From contig CALUUL010000003.1 of assembly GCA_944323945.1 (NCBI GenBank), positions 1 through 64,000 of the forward strand: 64,000 nucleotides of DNA, given 5' to 3'. Of the stretch, positions 9,371-18,568 are shown piece by piece; the stretch's first letter is position 1, and each line of letters starts with the position of its first letter. The DNA is from Candidatus Gastranaerophilales bacterium (lineage in GTDB: Bacteria > Cyanobacteriota > Vampirovibrionia > Gastranaerophilales > Gastranaerophilaceae). The notes beneath the pieces were generated by a model. The model was not told the origin of the DNA. It did no database searches and saw only the letters and a program-made list of their open reading frames with translations. Both the position numbers and the translations under genes were made by a program.

Positions 9371-10182
9371 TGAATTGTAATAGAATTTTATGTATATTGT
9401 TGATGATTATTTATTTATTATTTCAACCTGTTATCTCTTATGCTGCTTGTCCTTATAAAATTGTTAAAGATCCTAAGGGTGTTTATGTAATTCAAGTAAA
9501 TTCTTCTAAATATAGAACGAAATTAAAGCCAGTTGTTGTTTCTGATTTAGAAACTAATTTTGATACTTATAAAAGATTACATCCTCGTTTTATCGTTAAT
9601 GCTGGATTCTTTGATCCTAAAAATCAAAAAACAGTTTCTTATGTTACTATTGATGGTCAAGTCGTTCTTGACCCGACTCAAAACGAAAATCTTATGAGTA
9701 ATGCGGCACTTAAGCCTTATATTGATAAAATTTTAAATCGTTCTGAATTTAGAGTTTTAGAAGATTCAAATGGAAAAATATCATATGATATTTCTCATCA
9801 TAAAGATATAGTTAAAGATGGTTTTAAGATTAAGCATTCAATACAGGCCGGTCCAATGCTTGTACCTGATTTAAAACTCGAAGAAGAATTTTTTATTTTA
9901 AAAAGAAATGGAAAAATTATCAGTGAGTCGGCTTCGTCCTTACAAAGATATGCACGTACTGCTATTGGTATAAAAGATAATAATGTCTATATCTTTATTA
10001 TAACAAATGATGCACCTATGACTTTACAGGAACTTGCTGATTATGCAAAAAATATGGGAATGGAAAAAGCTATGGCTTTTGATGGCGGCGGTTCTACTTC
10101 TTTTGATTCACAAGAGTTACATATAATCTCTGAAAAAGATAATCAAGCCAGAAAATTAAAATCATTTCTAATGTTGAAGTGA
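9370..10182 (+). CDS. secreted phosphodiester glycosidase family (NAGPA domain) protein
   Basis: This 270-residue exported protein has a signal peptide (about 1-25, ending ISYAA) and a NAGPA/DUF2233 domain. Members hydrolyse GlcNAc-1-phosphodiester or related phosphodiesters. The conserved core is visible: [29 protein letters not shown] and the FDGGGSTSF signature near the C terminus. The start at 9370 overlaps the permease stop, and upstream in-frame codons belong to the permease region. Linkage to LPS export suggests an envelope glycan role. The last 15 bases overlap the convergent aroQ. Confidence 0.88.
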   Translation: MNCNRILCILLMIIYLLFQPVISYAACPYKIVKDPKGVYVIQVNSSKYRTKLKPVVVSDLETNFDTYKRLHPRFIVNAGFFDPKNQKTVSYVTIDGQVVLDPTQNENLMSNAALKPYIDKILNRSEFRVLEDSNGKISYDISHHKDIVKDGFKIKHSIQAGPMLVPDLKLEEEFFILKRNGKIISESASSLQRYARTAIGIKDNNVYIFIITNDAPMTLQELADYAKNMGMEKAMAFDGGGSTSFDSQELHIISEKDNQARKLKSFLMLK

Positions 10183-10611
10183 TTTTATGTAATCATAAAT
10201 AGCAATTAAACCAAGTTTATAACTGTTTACTCCAAATCCTGTTATTTGACCGATACATGCAGGAGCTGTTAATGATGTTTTTCTGAATTCTTCTCTTGTA
10301 TGAATATTCGATATGTGAATTTCAACGGTTGGAATTGAAACTGCTAAAATAGCGTCTCTTATTGCAACACTTGTATGTGTATATGCTGCAGGATTCATAA
10401 CTATACCATTAAATATTTTCTTTGCTTCTTGAATTTTATTTACTAACTCACCTTCGATATTACTTTGGTAGAATTCTACTTCTACATTAAGTTTTTTAGA
10501 TTCTTCTTTTATGAATACTTCTATATCTTCCAATGTTTGAGTACCGTATTTATCGGGTTCTCTTGTTCCTAATAAATTTAAATTTGGTCCATTTAAAAAT
10601 AATATTTTCAT
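10168..10611 (-). CDS. aroQ: 3-dehydroquinate dehydratase, type II
   Basis: This enzyme performs the third step of the shikimate pathway. The 147-residue length is standard for type II. Conserved motifs are [17 protein letters not shown] at the N terminus (active-site Tyr in KYG), [15 protein letters not shown] in the middle and the catalytic-His segment [15 protein letters not shown]. The start overlaps the dxr stop in an ATGA arrangement, so it is translated in the manC-dxr-aroQ run. Confidence 0.96.
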   Translation of the reverse strand: MKILFLNGPNLNLLGTREPDKYGTQTLEDIEVFIKEESKKLNVEVEFYQSNIEGELVNKIQEAKKIFNGIVMNPAAYTHTSVAIRDAILAVSIPTVEIHISNIHTREEFRKTSLTAPACIGQITGFGVNSYKLGLIAIYDYIKSLQH

Positions 10612-11768
10612 TGATTTTCCTCGTATTCTTTTATTATTTTTTTTGTTATCTCTCTTACCTTTTCGTCTTCTTCTAATATTTGTTCAAGAGTAGGATTATC
10701 AATTGATTTATAATTATCAAAAATTGATTTTGTAATTTTGTATATATCTAAGAATTTTATCTTTTTATCTAAAAATGCAAATACCGCTTCTTCATTTGCT
10801 GCGTTCATACAAACAGGATATGTTCCGCCCAATTTCCCTGCTTTAAATGCAAGAGATAATGATGGGAATTTTTCATAATCTGGTTCAAAAAATTCAAGTT
10901 TACCCGCTTTAATGAAGTCAAAGCTTTCGGTTTCTATTCCTTCAACTCTATCCGGAAAAGTAAGTGCATATTGTATTGGAATATGCATGCTTGGTATGCC
11001 AATTTGGGCAATTATGCTTCCATCTACAAATTCTACTGCACTGTGTACATAGCTTTGCGGATGTATGACCACTTTAATATCTTCATAATTAAAATTAAAA
11101 AGATGGTGAGCTTCTATTACTTCAAGACCTTTATTCATTAAAGTTGCTGAGTCTACAGTTATTTTCTTGCCCATATTCCATCTTGGATGTGCTAATGCTT
11201 TATCTAAATTGGCATTTTGTAATTCTTCTTTGCTTGATGTTCTGAATGGACCGCCAGATGCTGTTATAATTAAGTTCTTTACATCTTTACCACCATTTAT
11301 ACATTGAAATATTGCTGAATGTTCACTATCTACAGGTAATATTTTTACATTATTTTCTCTTGCTAATTTCATTACTATATCACCGGCCATAACCAATGTT
11401 TCTTTGTTTGCAAGTGCTATATTTTTTCTATGTTTTATAGCCTCTATTGTAGGTTTTAATCCTATTTTACCTGATACTGCAACTAATAATGTATCTATTT
11501 CATTTAAAGTTGCCAGTTCTATTAGCCCTTCGCTTCCATATAATATTTTTATATTGGGAAATTCTTTTTTTAATTCAACCGAGTCAGTTTCGTTTTTTAC
11601 AGATACATACTTTGGTGAGAATTTTTTTATTTGATCTTTCAATAAATGAATATTGTTTCCTGCAGAAAGAGCTATTATTTCAAATTTCTCAGATAGTTTT
11701 TCTGTAACCTCTAAAGCTTGTGTTCCAATTGAACCTGTTGAACCTAAAATTGCAATTTTTTTTCTCAT
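10608..11768 (-). CDS. dxr: 1-deoxy-D-xylulose 5-phosphate reductoisomerase
   Basis: This is the committed step of the MEP isoprenoid pathway, DXP to MEP with NADPH. The N-terminal nucleotide fold is GSTGSIGTQ, the metal site lies in [12 protein letters not shown], and SGGPFRT and [11 protein letters not shown] complete the substrate site. I place the start at the ATG at 11768, which gives the usual [15 protein letters not shown] terminus and falls one base after the manC stop. An ATG at 11783 would add five residues. The length of 386 aa is normal. Confidence 0.95.
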   Translation of the reverse strand: MRKKIAILGSTGSIGTQALEVTEKLSEKFEIIALSAGNNIHLLKDQIKKFSPKYVSVKNETDSVELKKEFPNIKILYGSEGLIELATLNEIDTLLVAVSGKIGLKPTIEAIKHRKNIALANKETLVMAGDIVMKLARENNVKILPVDSEHSAIFQCINGGKDVKNLIITASGGPFRTSSKEELQNANLDKALAHPRWNMGKKITVDSATLMNKGLEVIEAHHLFNFNYEDIKVVIHPQSYVHSAVEFVDGSIIAQIGIPSMHIPIQYALTFPDRVEGIETESFDFIKAGKLEFFEPDYEKFPSLSLAFKAGKLGGTYPVCMNAANEEAVFAFLDKKIKFLDIYKITKSIFDNYKSIDNPTLEQILEEDEKVREITKKIIKEYEENQ

Positions 11769-11769
11769 T

Positions 11770-13215
11770 CTATGCTCTGCCATATATGTCTTCTAATCGT
11801 TCTATGTCATTCTCATCTAAAATGTCACCTTGTTGAATTTCCAGTACTTTTAATTGTTCTGTGCCATAGTTCTGCAATGAATGTATTTCTTCAATAGCTA
11901 TATCAATGCTTTCTCCTGCTTGAAGTTTTACAAACTCTTTACCTTTTAGTATTGTCGCTTCTCCTTCAAGTATAATCCAGTGCTCACTTCTATGATGATG
12001 AAGCTGTACGCTTAGTTTTGCATTAGGGTTAACAGTTATACATTTTGTTAAAAATCCATTGCCATTTTCTAAAACTGTATAATAGCCCCACGGTCTATAA
12101 ACAGTTTTATGAATTTCTTTTTTTGAAGAGTTCTTTCCGTTTAATTTTTTATAGATATTTTTGATTCCGCCAAGACTTGATTTATCACTAACTAAAATGG
12201 CATCTTCTGTTTCTACTACAAATGTGTCTTTTAATCCTAATGTTGCTACAATCTTTGATGTTGCGAAGACCATTGAATCTTTGGAATCAATATCTATAAC
12301 TTTTCCTGATAGGTAGTTCCCGTTTTCATCTTTTTTTGAAATTTCGTATATTGCATTCCAACTTCCAATATCTTTCCATTCTGTATTTAAGGGTATTGTT
12401 ACGAGTTTTTTACTCTTTTCCATTAGTGCGTAGTCTATAGATATATCTGCGATTTTTTCATAATCATTTAATGATATAGATGGAATTGTATTATCTATAT
12501 TTTTATTTTGAATATTTTTATATATTTCAGGCGAATGTTTCTTTAATTCTGAAAAAAATGTTTCTGAATTAAACATATATATACCAGAATTCACAAAAAA
12601 TTTACCCTTTAAATTTTCTTGCTGTTGTTTTGTTGTTGGTTTTTCTATAAATTTTATAACTTTTAATGCTGTTGGTTCTATTTCTGAAATTTGTATATTT
12701 TTTCTTGTTTTTATATAACCAAAATTTGAATTAATTTCATTTGTTTCTGTACCAAAAGCGACAATATAACCAGCCTTTGCAAGACTTATTCCTTTTTCTA
12801 TCAGTATAGAAAATTGTTCTCTGTTTGTTATTAATTGATCTGATGGGACTGTAAGTATTATTGGTGATTCTGATGAATAATTTAATTTATCTTTAATATA
12901 TTTAACTGCAATTGACATAGCTGGTGCAGTATTTCTAAAAATTGGTTCTGTAATTATATTGTATTCGTTCTTTCTACAGAATTTGCTTTGTAATACTTTA
13001 AGTTGTTCTTTTATTGCTGAAGCATATTTTACGTTTGTTGTTGTGATAATATTTTTATCATCAATAATATTTGCTATATTTAAAAATGTTTTTTGAAAAA
13101 GTGTGTATTCTTCATCAAGTTTAAACATTTGTTTGGGAAACATTTCTCGTGATACCGGCCATAATCTGCTTCCGGAACCACCTGCCAAAATTATACAATA
13201 CACAGATGCTACCAT
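11770..13215 (-). CDS. manC: mannose-1-phosphate guanylyltransferase / mannose-6-phosphate isomerase
   Basis: This 481-residue bifunctional type II enzyme makes GDP-mannose for envelope polysaccharides. The nucleotidyltransferase domain begins with ILAGGSGSRLWPVSRE and has the FIEKPT sugar-phosphate motif (about residue 150). The C-terminal cupin domain contains RPWGYY and the metal-binding LHHHRSEHW (about residues 405-413). The start has an AGAGGAG ribosome-binding site and a TATAAT-like box upstream. A phosphohexomutase that could supply mannose-1-phosphate lies at 42959-44446. Confidence 0.93.
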   Translation of the reverse strand: MVASVYCIILAGGSGSRLWPVSREMFPKQMFKLDEEYTLFQKTFLNIANIIDDKNIITTTNVKYASAIKEQLKVLQSKFCRKNEYNIITEPIFRNTAPAMSIAVKYIKDKLNYSSESPIILTVPSDQLITNREQFSILIEKGISLAKAGYIVAFGTETNEINSNFGYIKTRKNIQISEIEPTALKVIKFIEKPTTKQQQENLKGKFFVNSGIYMFNSETFFSELKKHSPEIYKNIQNKNIDNTIPSISLNDYEKIADISIDYALMEKSKKLVTIPLNTEWKDIGSWNAIYEISKKDENGNYLSGKVIDIDSKDSMVFATSKIVATLGLKDTFVVETEDAILVSDKSSLGGIKNIYKKLNGKNSSKKEIHKTVYRPWGYYTVLENGNGFLTKCITVNPNAKLSVQLHHHRSEHWIILEGEATILKGKEFVKLQAGESIDIAIEEIHSLQNYGTEQLKVLEIQQGDILDENDIERLEDIYGRA

Positions 13216-13302
13216 AACTCTCCTCTATATAGTTATTTATTATACAATAAATACTTCAAATATTGAAATTATTAATATCTTTTCTTATTTGTATTCTAAT
13301 CG

Positions 13303-13308
13303 TATAAT
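13303..13308 (+). promoter_or_regulatory. -10 box for anmK, probably leaderless
   Basis: TATAAT ends 7 bases before the ATG at 13316. No ribosome-binding site and no good -35 box are seen. The spacing matches the -10 boxes before 4475, 32789 and 36091. Confidence 0.5.
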
Positions 13309-13315
13309 CAATTGT

Positions 13316-14443
13316 ATGAAAAATTATAAAACAATAGTTTCGTTAATGTCTGGTACTTCTGTCGATTCAATTGATGCTTGTCTTTTGAATATTTTTGATG
13401 ATTTATCTTTTGAAATTATTGACAGTTATTCTCTTGATTATCCTGTTGAAATTAAAAAGAAAATTCTTTCTTTGGCAAATAATATTGGAAATATTAACGA
13501 TGTTTGTTTTATGAATTTTGTCATCGGTGAATTGTTTGCTAAGACTGTAAATAATTTATTAAAGAAAACAGGTTTTAACTCTTTTGATGTTGATTTCATT
13601 TCTTCACATGGGCAGACTATATATCATATTCCTTTTGAACAAAAAATTAGTGATGTTTCTACCAAAAGTACTTTACAGATTGGTGATATTTCTGTAATCT
13701 CACATAAAACAGGTATAATGACTGTTGGTGATTTTAGAACAAAAGATATGGCTGCAGGTGGTCAGGGGGCGCCTTTGGTTCCATTTGCTGATAAGATTTT
13801 ATTCGGTTTAGATAAAAACAGGTTAATTCAAAATATTGGCGGAATTTCAAATGTAACTGTTCTATCGAAAAATTGTGATATATTTGCTTTTGATAATGGG
13901 CCTGGAAACATGTTAATAGATTATTTTATAAAAAAATTATATAATTTACCTTTTGATAAAGATGGTGAAATTGCTTTAAAAGGTAAAATTGATCAAGTTT
14001 GGCTTCAAGAATTATTATCAGAAAAATATTATTCTTTAAAACCGCCGAAAACTACAGGCCGTGAACTGTTCGATAATGAATATGCTGAGAAAATATATAA
14101 ATCTGCACCAAAAAAAAGAGAAGATATTATTGCGACTCTTACTGCTTTAACAGCAAAAGTCATTACAGATTCTTATATTAATTTTGTTTTGCCTAAAACT
14201 AATATTGATGAAGTCGTTATTGGTGGTGGCGGTGCTTATAATAAAACGTTAATATTGTTTATGAAAAATTTTATTCCTAATTTGATAATAAAGACACATG
14301 AAGATTTTGGAATTCCTAATAAATTAAAAGAAGCGGTTGCTTTTGCCTATTTAGGATATTTCACCTTGCAAAAACAACCGAATAATCTTCCATCTTGTAC
14401 TGGTGCTGATACTAATGTTGTTATGGGAAAAATTTCATATTAG
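13316..14443 (+). CDS. anmK: anhydro-N-acetylmuramic acid kinase
   Basis: AnmK phosphorylates 1,6-anhydroMurNAc during cell-wall recycling, giving MurNAc-6-phosphate. Family motifs are MSGTSVDSIDA at the N terminus (usually SGTSxDGxD; here the second glycine is serine), SHGQTI, the catalytic-Asp region TVGDFRTKDMAAGGQGAPLVP, NIGGISNVT, DNGPGNMLID and GRELFDNEY. The in-frame extension upstream to 13103 runs through the promoter region and lacks family similarity, so the ATG at 13316 is preferred; it gives a normal 375 aa. It is divergent from manC. Confidence 0.93.
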   Translation: MKNYKTIVSLMSGTSVDSIDACLLNIFDDLSFEIIDSYSLDYPVEIKKKILSLANNIGNINDVCFMNFVIGELFAKTVNNLLKKTGFNSFDVDFISSHGQTIYHIPFEQKISDVSTKSTLQIGDISVISHKTGIMTVGDFRTKDMAAGGQGAPLVPFADKILFGLDKNRLIQNIGGISNVTVLSKNCDIFAFDNGPGNMLIDYFIKKLYNLPFDKDGEIALKGKIDQVWLQELLSEKYYSLKPPKTTGRELFDNEYAEKIYKSAPKKREDIIATLTALTAKVITDSYINFVLPKTNIDEVVIGGGGAYNKTLILFMKNFIPNLIIKTHEDFGIPNKLKEAVAFAYLGYFTLQKQPNNLPSCTGADTNVVMGKISY

Positions 14444-14472
14444 AATTTATTATTTGTAAGTATAAATTCCAT

Positions 14473-15270
14473 CTATTGCATTATATTATCAAGCCCATAT
14501 ATAAATTCATTATTGTCATAGATATATTTAACTGCAAGTAAAACTCCAGCCATATAACAAGAACGCTCCATTGTATGATGTGCCAATTTTAGTATTTGAC
14601 CGGATGAGCCAAATATTACTTCTTGCGAAGCAATATATCCTGGCATTCTTACTGAATGAATGTGAATATTTGCTTCGGAATTTCCGCCTCTGGAACCTTT
14701 TATTAATTCTGTTTCTGGGCAATTGCCTAATGTAAAGTCAGAATTTACTTCAGCCATAAGTTGAGCTGTTTTTATAGCTGTACCTGATGGTGCATCTTTT
14801 TTTTGATTGTGATGTAATTCAATTATTTCTGCGTTATTAAAATATTTTGCTGCTTGTTTTGCAAACATCATAAGTAATACTGCACCTGTTGAAAAATTTG
14901 GTGCGATTAAACATCCTGTTTTATTTTCTTTTGTTAATTTTTCTATTTCTTTTAATTGATTTTCTTTTAACCCTGTTGTTCCGATTACTGATTTTACATT
15001 ATGTTTTATATAAGTACATACGTGTTCATATATTCCTGATGGTTGTGTAAAATCAATAATTACATCTGGTTTCTTTGTTTCTATTGCTTTTTCTATATCT
15101 GTTTCTATTAAAACATTGCAAGCTTTACCTGTTGCTGCAAGTCCCGCATCTGTTCCTTCTCCAATAATATCAACGGCCATTACTAATGTTGTTATTTCAT
15201 CATTTATTACTGCTTTTACAACTTCTTTGCCCATTTTCCCGAGCGCACCTACTACACCAACTTTTATCAT
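14473..15270 (-). CDS. dapB: 4-hydroxy-tetrahydrodipicolinate reductase
   Basis: This is an NAD(P)H reductase of the diaminopimelate/lysine pathway. The dinucleotide site is GALGKMGKE at the N terminus, and the signature ELHHNQKKDAPSGTA carries the catalytic His and Lys (about residues 153-167). The length of 265 aa is typical. The start has AGAGAGGAAA upstream and a TATAAA-like -10. It stands alone, convergent with anmK. Confidence 0.96.
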   Translation of the reverse strand: MIKVGVVGALGKMGKEVVKAVINDEITTLVMAVDIIGEGTDAGLAATGKACNVLIETDIEKAIETKKPDVIIDFTQPSGIYEHVCTYIKHNVKSVIGTTGLKENQLKEIEKLTKENKTGCLIAPNFSTGAVLLMMFAKQAAKYFNNAEIIELHHNQKKDAPSGTAIKTAQLMAEVNSDFTLGNCPETELIKGSRGGNSEANIHIHSVRMPGYIASQEVIFGSSGQILKLAHHTMERSCYMAGVLLAVKYIYDNNEFIYGLDNIMQ

Positions 15271-15393
15271 TTTATTTCCTCTCTTTTTACTTCTTTATAA
15301 TAGCACGCTTTTTTTCTGTTTGTTAAATTTTATTATAATTCATTGTTTGATATAGGAAAATATGTTAGGATAATTAAAAACGAGAGGTGAGTA

Positions 15394-15621
15394 ATGAAAA
15401 AAAATAATAAAATTTTAATTACTGATTTATATAATAAAATTGCTGATATTGGAGTCGATTTGTCAATAATTGCAAGTATTATAAAATTTTTAGATGTTTC
15501 TTATTCTGATTCTAATAATTTTTCAAAGTCAGATATTCATAATCTGATTATAACTTTAAAAAAAATGATTAATTCAATTCGAATTGATTATTCTGAAATT
15601 GAGAAATCATTTGATTTATAA
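15394..15621 (+). CDS. small helical protein of unknown function
   Basis: This 75-residue acidic and hydrophobic protein was not recognised. It is predicted to be all-helical from its spacing of Ile and Leu, and it has no signal peptide and no cysteine. The start is supported by GAGAGGTGAG a few bases upstream. A short hairpin directly after the stop may end its transcript. It lies divergent from dapB and before the UPF0367-like gene. Confidence 0.6.
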   Translation: MKKNNKILITDLYNKIADIGVDLSIIASIIKFLDVSYSDSNNFSKSDIHNLIITLKKMINSIRIDYSEIEKSFDL

Positions 15622-15637
15622 AAAGGTTGACCTTTTT
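15620..15637 (+). terminator. possible weak terminator
   Basis: A short hairpin AAAAAGG/CCTTTTT with loop TTGA overlaps the stop codon of the 15394 gene. The stem has only two G-C pairs. Confidence 0.35.
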
Positions 15638-15683
15638 GTTTGAATTTATTAATATTTATCTGTATTGATTGTTAGGAGATATT

Positions 15684-15938
15684 ATGTCACAGCCATTTTC
15701 ATCTGGTCCAATGAAAAAAAGAACTTCTGTTTTAGTCTTTCTTAAAGGAACTACTGCGCCTTTAGTTTTATATGTTGATAGTCCTATAGATGTTTATGAG
15801 GAATTAGCTCAAATATTAAAGCAAAATTCTCCTACTCCAAGATTAATTGAAAAAAATACAAACGGTCCTATTAGAAAAGTTTGTATTCTTTCTACCCAAA
15901 TTTGCGCTGTTGCTTTGCAAGATGAGCAATACTTATAA
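15684..15938 (+). CDS. small conserved protein, possibly UPF0367-like
   Basis: This 84-residue cytosolic protein begins at the ATG at 15684, which has a perfect TAGGAGA ribosome-binding site. The pattern VLVFLKGTTAPLVLYV, then SPTPRLIEKNT, then RKVCILSTQICAVAL resembles, from memory, the cyanobacterial UPF0367 family (LKxTPxPLSVQ, SPRLxELT, KKIxxxxSEIxxVQ), which is of the same size. No function is known. The match is by eye only. It ends one base before the convergent transporter gene. Confidence 0.55.
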   Translation: MSQPFSSGPMKKRTSVLVFLKGTTAPLVLYVDSPIDVYEELAQILKQNSPTPRLIEKNTNGPIRKVCILSTQICAVALQDEQYL

Positions 15939-16625
15939 TTATTTCATATCCAGTAGAATCTTTGTTGTGTCTTTTATTAGTCCTGCTGCCCATTTTAGTA
16001 TTAGAATACCTCCAAGTATTCCTATTATTGAATCGAGACTTGTAATCTGAAAATATTTTCCTGTAAGTAGTGCTATAATTGCTAATACTGATGTTAAAGC
16101 ATCTGCCAATATATGTAAGTATGCAGCTTTATAATTATAGTCTTCATCTGTGTGGTTATGTTCTTTTTTTTCATTTGTTGATTCTTCGTGGCAATGATTA
16201 TGTTTGCATTCCATTATAAAAATACATACTGCATTTACTATTAAACCTATAATTGCAACTAAGATTGCATCATCAAAATTAATCTTTAATGGATGTATAA
16301 ATCTGTCTATAGCTTCAATTATTATCCAAAATCCTGTTAAACCTAAGAAAATTGAACTTGTGTATCCAGCAAGTGTTTCTATTTTATCTGTTCCATTCTT
16401 AAATCTATCTGAATTTGCTAGTTTTCTCGTTAATACATATGCTAAAAAGGTTAATGTTAGTGCAAGTGCATGTGTTCCCATATGGTATCCATCTGCCAGT
16501 AATGCCATTGAGTTTGTTATATATCCATATAAAATTTCGGCAAACATTGCTATAATCGTGAAAATAATTACAATCAATGTTCTTTTTTCGTTTTCTTTAC
16601 AGATTTCTTCTTTGTGTTCGTGCAT
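15939..16625 (-). CDS. CDF family metal cation efflux transporter, DmeF-like
   Basis: This is a cation diffusion facilitator of 228 residues with six hydrophobic helices. The helix-2 metal site is LLADGYHMGTHA and the helix-5 site is YLHILADALTS, the arrangement of DmeF-type (cobalt/nickel) CDF proteins. A His-rich loop (HNHCHEES, then HNHTDED) lies between helices 4 and 5. The C-terminal cytoplasmic domain found in many CDF proteins is missing, as in DmeF. It follows marR by 16 bases, so it is probably controlled by that regulator. It is closely similar to the protein at 17163-17837. Confidence 0.88.
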   Translation of the reverse strand: MHEHKEEICKENEKRTLIVIIFTIIAMFAEILYGYITNSMALLADGYHMGTHALALTLTFLAYVLTRKLANSDRFKNGTDKIETLAGYTSSIFLGLTGFWIIIEAIDRFIHPLKINFDDAILVAIIGLIVNAVCIFIMECKHNHCHEESTNEKKEHNHTDEDYNYKAAYLHILADALTSVLAIIALLTGKYFQITSLDSIIGILGGILILKWAAGLIKDTTKILLDMK

Positions 16626-16641
16626 ATATACCTCTATTTAA

Positions 16642-17088
16642 CTATAATCTTTCACTTAAATATTGATTGTAGTTCTCTAAAAATTCTTTTATAATCTTTA
16701 ATTTTTTTTCTTCTATTTTGTTAAAGTAGTTTAAATCTCCTGAACAAAATGAACTGTGTATTTTTTCGTGTTCATTAAATGCAATTTTACCTTGCTGAGT
16801 TAAATTGTAGTATATTTCTTTCTTGTTCGATTTATCGGTATATGTTTCTATAAACCCTTTATTAATTAACTTTTTTATTATTTTACTTATACCGCCTCGC
16901 GTTATATTCAAAAGTTCTGATAATTTTGTTACATTGGCTCGCTCTATTGTCCCAATGTAATTGATGCAGTGCATTTCAGAAAAACTTAAATCTTTTAATA
17001 ATTCGCCTGATTTTTCTTTCAAATGTTTATCAATTTGTTCTTGTTTTCTTGCTATATCTTTTATTAAATCCAGTAATTCTTCGTTCAT
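16642..17088 (-). CDS. MarR family transcriptional regulator
   Basis: This 148-residue winged-helix repressor has a MarR core: FSEMHCINYIGTIERANVTKLS leads into the recognition region TRGGISKIIKKLINKGFIETYTDKSNKK and then the wing. It probably represses its own operon and the downstream CDF transporter. A 40-base palindrome covers its -10 box and start codon, and a second copy of the core overlaps the -35. The inducer is unknown; a divalent metal or a metal-linked stress is the natural guess from context. Confidence 0.88.
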   Translation of the reverse strand: MNEELLDLIKDIARKQEQIDKHLKEKSGELLKDLSFSEMHCINYIGTIERANVTKLSELLNITRGGISKIIKKLINKGFIETYTDKSNKKEIYYNLTQQGKIAFNEHEKIHSSFCSGDLNYFNKIEEKKLKIIKEFLENYNQYLSERL

Positions 17089-17149
17089 AATAATATTGTT
17101 TCCTTGTCAACAATATTATTATGACTCTATTTTGTTTCCTTGTCAACAA
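17085..17149 (-). promoter_or_regulatory. marR promoter with two operator copies
   Basis: On the minus strand a TTGACA box (17141-17146), a 17-base spacer and CATAAT (17118-17123) form a near-ideal promoter. The 18-base sequence TTGTTTCCTTGTCAACAA (plus-strand reading) occurs twice, at 17096-17113 and 17132-17149, 36 bases apart. The start-proximal copy sits in a perfect inverted repeat with 16-base arms (17085-17100 and 17109-17124) that spans the -10 box, the transcription start and the start codon. This is the expected layout for autorepression by MarR. Confidence 0.8.
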
Positions 17150-17162
17150 AAAATAAGAAATG

Positions 17163-17837
17163 TTAAATAGTTTTCATATCAATAAGAATTTTTACTGTAT
17201 TTTTTATTAATTTGAATGCCCAAATTATAATTAAAACAGCACCTAAAATGCCTGTTAGTGCATCTAAATGTATGCAATTGAACATTTTGCCAAAGAAGAG
17301 TGCCAAAATTGTCAAAATTGAAATTAAAACATCTGAAAGTATATGTAGGTATGCTGCAAGATAATTGTAATCTTTATTTCTGTATTTTTTATGTTTATGT
17401 CGTTGAAATTTTCCTTCCATAATTGCAACGCAAATAAAATTAATTATTAGTGCAAAAATTGACGCATAAATTGCTTCTGTAAACTTAATTTGTTCAGGAT
17501 GAAAAAATCTTTCTGCTGATTCAATAAATATATGAATACCTGCAAATGTTAACATTATTGCACTTGTGTATCCACCTAAAACACCTATTTTGTCAGTTCC
17601 ATTTTCAAATAAAGGAGAATCTTTTAGTTTTCTTGATATAACATATACAATGTATGTAAGACCAAGTGTTACAACATGCATTCCCATATGATAACCTTCT
17701 GCTAATAGAGACATTGATTGGGTTATATATCCGAAAACAATTTCTCCTATCATTGCAAAAATAGTTAATAATACTATAATTAGAATATTTTTTTCTTTTC
17801 GTAATCTTATAAGATATTCAAGTCTTTTTTCGTGCAT
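17163..17837 (-). CDS. CDF family metal cation efflux transporter, DmeF-like (second copy)
   Basis: This is a paralogue of the 15939-16625 transporter: six helices, LLAEGYHMGMH in helix 2 and YLHILSDVLIS in helix 5. The helix-2 motif differs at the key position (AEGYHMGMH here against ADGYHMGTH), so metal choice or affinity may differ. The interhelical loop is basic and has fewer histidines. The ATG at 17837 is chosen; an in-frame TTG at 17852 lies inside kdsB. It follows kdsB by one base and ends just upstream of the marR promoter. Confidence 0.85.
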   Translation of the reverse strand: MHEKRLEYLIRLRKEKNILIIVLLTIFAMIGEIVFGYITQSMSLLAEGYHMGMHVVTLGLTYIVYVISRKLKDSPLFENGTDKIGVLGGYTSAIMLTFAGIHIFIESAERFFHPEQIKFTEAIYASIFALIINFICVAIMEGKFQRHKHKKYRNKDYNYLAAYLHILSDVLISILTILALFFGKMFNCIHLDALTGILGAVLIIIWAFKLIKNTVKILIDMKTI

Positions 17838-17838
17838 T

Positions 17839-18567
17839 TTATTTGCTTTCAACTAATTTTTTAAAGGCATTAAAGTCTTCTATTGTATCAATCCCAATTG
17901 CTTTGTATTCTACAACAGATGTTTTTATTTTCATTCCGTTATATAATGCCCTTAATTGTTCAAGACTTTCGGCTTGCTCTATCTCAGGTTGAGAAAATTT
18001 TGTCATTTTAAACAATGCTTCTCGTTTATAACCATATATTCCTATATGTTTATAAAATTTGGCTATTCCAATATTTCTTTCGTAAGGAATTTTTGAACGT
18101 GAAAAATACATTGCGTATCCATTTATATCTTTTACGCATTTTACCATATTGGGATCTTCTACATCTTCATCTTTTATTTCTGAAATAAGAGTTGAAATGT
18201 CTGCATTATTATCTTCCTTTAACAGTTTTATAACTTCTTCAACGCAAGATGTATTTATCATTGGTTCATCACCTTGCAAATTTATTATGTATGATAGTTC
18301 TGGATACTTTTCTGCTACTTCAACTATTCTGTCACTACCACATTTGTGCTTTTCTGATGTCATTTCAACATTTGCACCAAATGATTTGGCACAATCATAT
18401 ATTTCTTTATTATCAGTAGCAATAATTACAATATCTGCTGATTTTACTTGAATTGCTTTCTCCCATACCCATTGTATTATTGGCTTATTACAAGCTTTTA
18501 ATAGAGGTTTCCCTTGTAATCTTTTTGAACCATATCTTGCAGGTATTATTATTGCTGTTTTTGACAT
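17839..18567 (-). CDS. kdsB: 3-deoxy-manno-octulosonate cytidylyltransferase
   Basis: KdsB activates Kdo as CMP-Kdo for LPS inner core, which is direct evidence for an LPS-type outer membrane. It has the N-terminal IIPARYGSKRLQGKPL signature, LQGDEPMI around residue 96 and SRSKIPYER further on. The ATG at 18567 has GGGAGGACT upstream and falls one base after prmA; the longer in-frame ATG at 18597 lies inside prmA. The length of 242 aa is normal. Confidence 0.95.
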   Translation of the reverse strand: MSKTAIIIPARYGSKRLQGKPLLKACNKPIIQWVWEKAIQVKSADIVIIATDNKEIYDCAKSFGANVEMTSEKHKCGSDRIVEVAEKYPELSYIINLQGDEPMINTSCVEEVIKLLKEDNNADISTLISEIKDEDVEDPNMVKCVKDINGYAMYFSRSKIPYERNIGIAKFYKHIGIYGYKREALFKMTKFSQPEIEQAESLEQLRALYNGMKIKTSVVEYKAIGIDTIEDFNAFKKLVESK

Positions 18568-18568
18568 T

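Noticed and set aside
13103..13315. N-terminal extension of anmK
   Set aside because: The extension overlaps manC and the shared promoter region and lacks AnmK similarity; the ATG at 13316 matches the family start and the -10 box.
14443..14469. Inverted repeat GAATTTAT/ATAAATTC between anmK and dapB as a terminator
   Set aside because: It is AT-rich, has an 11-base loop and no T run; chance is likely at this composition.
15394..15621. Third member of the tiny paralogous family at 23.3-23.7 kb
   Set aside because: A weak Ile/Leu spacing match (GVDLSII) exists, but there is no GNxLL start and no gap-free alignment.
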